From Domibacillus sp. DTU_2020_1001157_1_SI_ALB_TIR_016 (GTDB taxonomy: Bacteria; Bacillota; Bacilli; Bacillales; Domibacillaceae): a DNA stretch of 64,000 nt. How positions within the stretch are numbered: the stretch's first letter is position 1; the number at the start of each line of letters is the position of its first letter. Below are positions 61,673-64,000 of this stretch, in pieces. The stretch lies in the NCBI RefSeq assembly GCF_032341995.1, contig NZ_CP135439.1:2294001-2358000 (forward strand). Direction: 5' to 3'. The translations under genes and the position numbers were made by a program. The notes under the pieces are model-generated. The model did no database searches and was not told where the DNA came from. It saw nothing but the letters and a program-made list of their open reading frames with translations.

Positions 61673-62782
61673 TCAAGATGAACGGCTGGTTCTTTCTGTT
61701 AATTCCACCATTACATTATATAAACGATCTGCCGCATCCGGAATGCCCAAACGTTTTGCTTGTTCTTTCATTTTGCCGAGCCGCGGCTCATTCATCAGGA
61801 TAGCATCCAACTCTTTCACGAGCAACGCGCCCGTTAAATCTTTTTCAAGCAGCAGCACTGCTGCGTCCTGGTCCGTTAGAGAGCGTGCATTTTTCTCTTG
61901 ATGATTATTTGTTACGTATGGACTTGGAATTAAAATGGACGGAATACCGAGCGCTGTCAGCTCTGCAAGGGTAGTGGCCCCTGCTCTTGCTACCACCAGA
62001 TCACAAGCAGCCAGCACATCCGGCATGTTATGAATAAACGGCTCAACCGCCACATTATCAGGCTTCCCTGCAGTCTGCAGCTCCGTCGAAACGCGTTCAT
62101 AATGAACATCACCCGTGACATACAGCACCTGGTAGCTGCGGTCCGCCAAGTTGTTCAACGCCCCGATTACCGCATCATTAATAGGACGGGCGCCGCGGCT
62201 TCCCCCAAAAATAAGAACGGTTTTTCGGTCAGGTGTAAACCCGTACTTTTGCAGTACACCCGCCCCGCTCGCTTCGATTACTTCGGAAGCTCTAGGATTA
62301 CCGGTAAGAACGGTTTTTGCTGCCGGAAAGTGTGTTTTTGCTGCGTCAAAACAAACCGCCACTTTATCCACATACTTGCTTAGAAATTTATTTGTCAGTC
62401 CCGGCACGCTGTTCTGTTCATGGACAATTGAAGGGATTCCCATTTTCGCAGCTGCATACACGACTGGTCCGCATACATAGCCGCCTGTACCAATCACAAC
62501 ATCCGGCTGAAATTCTTTTAGCATTTTTTTACAGTCGTTAACGCCTTTTAAAAAGCGCATAACCGTTTTCACGTTTTCAAATGAAACTGCCCGGCGGAAT
62601 CCAGTAATGTCGATTGATTGAAAGGGAATCCCTTCCCGTACAACAAGCTTGGATTCTAGTCCTTTTTCTGTTCCGATGTACAGGAACGATGTGTCCGGGT
62701 GTTTCTTTTTAATCATTCGAATAAGTGCGAGTGCCGGGTAAATATGTCCGCCCGTTCCTCCGCCGCTGACTACTATTTTCAA
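61673..62782 (-). CDS. murG: UDP-GlcNAc:lipid I N-acetylglucosaminyltransferase
   Basis: MurG converts lipid I to lipid II on the inner membrane face. The 369-residue GT28 enzyme has [40 protein letters not shown] and the UDP-binding [21 protein letters not shown]. The start is uncertain: TTG 62782 (M-KIVVSGGG) has GAGGTG about 6 nt upstream; GTG 62791 lies inside that site. I prefer TTG. Confidence 0.96.
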   Translation of the reverse strand: MKIVVSGGGTGGHIYPALALIRMIKKKHPDTSFLYIGTEKGLESKLVVREGIPFQSIDITGFRRAVSFENVKTVMRFLKGVNDCKKMLKEFQPDVVIGTGGYVCGPVVYAAAKMGIPSIVHEQNSVPGLTNKFLSKYVDKVAVCFDAAKTHFPAAKTVLTGNPRASEVIEASGAGVLQKYGFTPDRKTVLIFGGSRGARPINDAVIGALNNLADRSYQVLYVTGDVHYERVSTELQTAGKPDNVAVEPFIHNMPDVLAACDLVVARAGATTLAELTALGIPSILIPSPYVTNNHQEKNARSLTDQDAAVLLLEKDLTGALLVKELDAILMNEPRLGKMKEQAKRLGIPDAADRLYNVMVELTERTSRSS

Positions 62783-62846
62783 TTCTGTCACCTCAATAAT
62801 TCATCTGGCAGCTTTTGTTGTTTAAACAGCTGTCCAATGCATTTTC

Positions 62847-62875
62847 ATCTTAAATCAATGTGTCACGAGAATCAA
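62847..62875 (-). promoter_or_regulatory. Possible sigma-A promoter for murG
   Basis: TTGATT (62870-62875) and TAAGAT (62847-62852) are separated by 17 nt in the 129-nt spoVE-murG gap. Confidence 0.45.
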
Positions 62876-62911
62876 ATATTATCTTGAAAAACCCGTAAAT
62901 TTCCTTCAATA

Positions 62912-64000
62912 CTACCGCATATGACGGCTTGCACTTAAAACAATTCCCGCCAATGCCAGTGTCATAGTTAAAGAAGAGCCTCCGTAGCTTAAAAACGGCA
63001 GGGTTACCCCTGTTACTGGAAGGAGTCCTACTACGACCCCAAGGTTAATAAAAGACTGCAGGCTGATCATAGCCGTCAAGCCGAAAACGAGCAGCATGCC
63101 AAATGGATCGTCAATCCGCATGGCAATATATACTCCGCGCCAAATAAGCAGGAAAAATAAAAGAATAATCCATACAGCACCAAGAAAGCCCGTTTCTTCT
63201 GACCATATGGCAAAAATAAAATCAGTCTGCGGTTCAGGAAGATAGTAATATTTCTGCCGGCTTTCTCCGTAGCCATGCCCAAAAAGCCCACCCGGTCCAA
63301 CTGCATAAAGAGACTGAATAATTTGAAACCCACTTCCAAGCGGATCCGACCATGGATCCAAATAAGCCGTAATACGTTTCATTCGATAGGGTGCCGATGC
63401 AATCAGTCCAACCAATCCAATCACTGCTGTTACACCGATCGTAATAAAAAAGCGAATCGGTGCTCCCGCACTGAACAGCAAAAGAAAAGCAGTTCCCCCC
63501 ATAACGGCTGCTGTTCCAAGATCCGGCTGCAGCATAATTAAGCCAAAAGCAGCCCCGATAACAGAAAGCGGGAAAAAGAGCCCTTTCCAAAATAAGTGAA
63601 TGGTTTTCTTTCGTTCAGACAGGATGGATGCCAGATAAAAAACAAGAGCCATCTTCATCCACTCAGAGGGCTGGAAGGACAAAGAACCTACGCCAATCCA
63701 GCTTTGTGACCCGTTGCGCACCATCCCAATCCCTGGAATTAGCACAGCGATCAGCAGCAGAAATGCGACGATAAGCGCATGCTTTGAATAGGTCTTGAAA
63801 ATTCTATAATCAAAGCGTGAGAATACCGTCATCACCACGATCCCGACTGCAGCAAATACGGCTTGTCTTTCTACAAAATAAAAAGAATTCCCATAGTTAA
63901 ATTGCCCCCATACTTCTCCAGCGCTTGCGACCATCAGAAGGCCGCTTCCTGTTAACAACAAGACAAGCAGCAAAAACAGTTTGTCCGTTCCACGAGTAGA
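62912..64000 (-). CDS. spoVE: SEDS-family glycosyltransferase SpoVE/FtsW type, 5' end cut
   Basis: SEDS proteins polymerise peptidoglycan glycan strands; SpoVE makes spore cortex. The fragment has about ten membrane segments and the SEDS signatures VRNGSQSWIGVG, FQPSEWMKMALV, SLYAVGPGGLFGHGYGESRQ, LPEPQTDFIFAI and LPFLSYGGSS. The reading frame is still open at 64000 (STRGTDKLFLLL), so the true start is probably one or a few codons outside the window. SpoVE is preferred to FtsW because of its place directly before murG. Confidence 0.9.
   Translation of the reverse strand, partial: STRGTDKLFLLLVLLLTGSGLLMVASAGEVWGQFNYGNSFYFVERQAVFAAVGIVVMTVFSRFDYRIFKTYSKHALIVAFLLLIAVLIPGIGMVRNGSQSWIGVGSLSFQPSEWMKMALVFYLASILSERKKTIHLFWKGLFFPLSVIGAAFGLIMLQPDLGTAAVMGGTAFLLLFSAGAPIRFFITIGVTAVIGLVGLIASAPYRMKRITAYLDPWSDPLGSGFQIIQSLYAVGPGGLFGHGYGESRQKYYYLPEPQTDFIFAIWSEETGFLGAVWIILLFFLLIWRGVYIAMRIDDPFGMLLVFGLTAMISLQSFINLGVVVGLLPVTGVTLPFLSYGGSSLTMTLALAGIVLSASRHMR

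Overview
This window is a stretch of ordinary chromosome from an endospore-forming Firmicute of the order Bacillales, most likely Bacillaceae. The evidence is the almost unbroken colinearity with the Bacillus subtilis rnhB-ylqF-...-smc-...-pyr-...-ylm-...-sigE/sigG-...-ftsAZ-...-spoVE region, read here on the minus strand. Sporulation genes (spoVM, sigG, sigE, spoIIGA, spoVE) and Firmicute RNA regulators (a T-box, two PyrR attenuators, a FapR operator) support it. It is not B. subtilis itself, because several genes of that cluster are absent. I did not recognise the species. Nearly all genes are on the minus strand; only rpmB and rqcH are on the plus strand.

Layout, low to high coordinate (reverse of transcription): rnhB (cut by the window edge), rbgA, lepB, rplS, trmD, rimM, ylqD, rpsP (1-4.1 kb, ribosome and secretion); ffh, ylxM, ftsY, smc, rnc (4.2-11.4 kb, SRP and chromosome/RNA processing); acpP, fabG, fabD, plsX, fapR (11.6-15.2 kb, FapR-controlled lipid synthesis); recG, an unusual ~200-nt structured intergenic element, fakA, yloU; the divergent rpmB; spoVM, thiN, rpe, rsgA, prkC, prpC, rlmN, rsmB, fmt, def, priA, coaBC, rpoZ, gmk, remA and a small membrane protein (20-34 kb); divergent rqcH (34.2-35.9 kb); a decayed GNAT pseudogene; the pyrimidine operon pyrR-B-C-AA-AB-K-D-F-E (36.5-46.7 kb); rluD, lspA, T-box-ileS (46.9-51.4 kb); divIVA, ylmH, ylmG, sepF, ylmE, ylmD, ylmC (51.4-55.3 kb); sigG, sigE, spoIIGA (55.4-57.8 kb); ftsZ, ftsA, divIB, murG, spoVE (58-64 kb, cut by the edge).

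The genes form tight co-directional operons. Many neighbours overlap by 1 or 4 nt (TAATG or ATGA junctions), and intrinsic terminators and sigma-A promoters are packed into short gaps. In several places the terminator stem contains the stop codon, or the -35 element overlaps the previous gene's stop codon or terminator.

I found no CRISPR array, prophage, transposase, tRNA, rRNA or convincing novel defence or metabolic system. Points worth a second look are: genes missing relative to B. subtilis (khpA/ylqC, murB-ylxW-ylxX-sbp, pyrP, sdaAB-sdaAA, yloC/yloB, ylyA, bpr); the repeat-flanked element between fakA and recG; the GNAT pseudogene with four separate lesions; an unnamed 82-residue membrane/coiled-coil protein upstream of remA; and several compact regulatory overlaps. 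Promoter, leader and operator calls were read by eye and are predictions.
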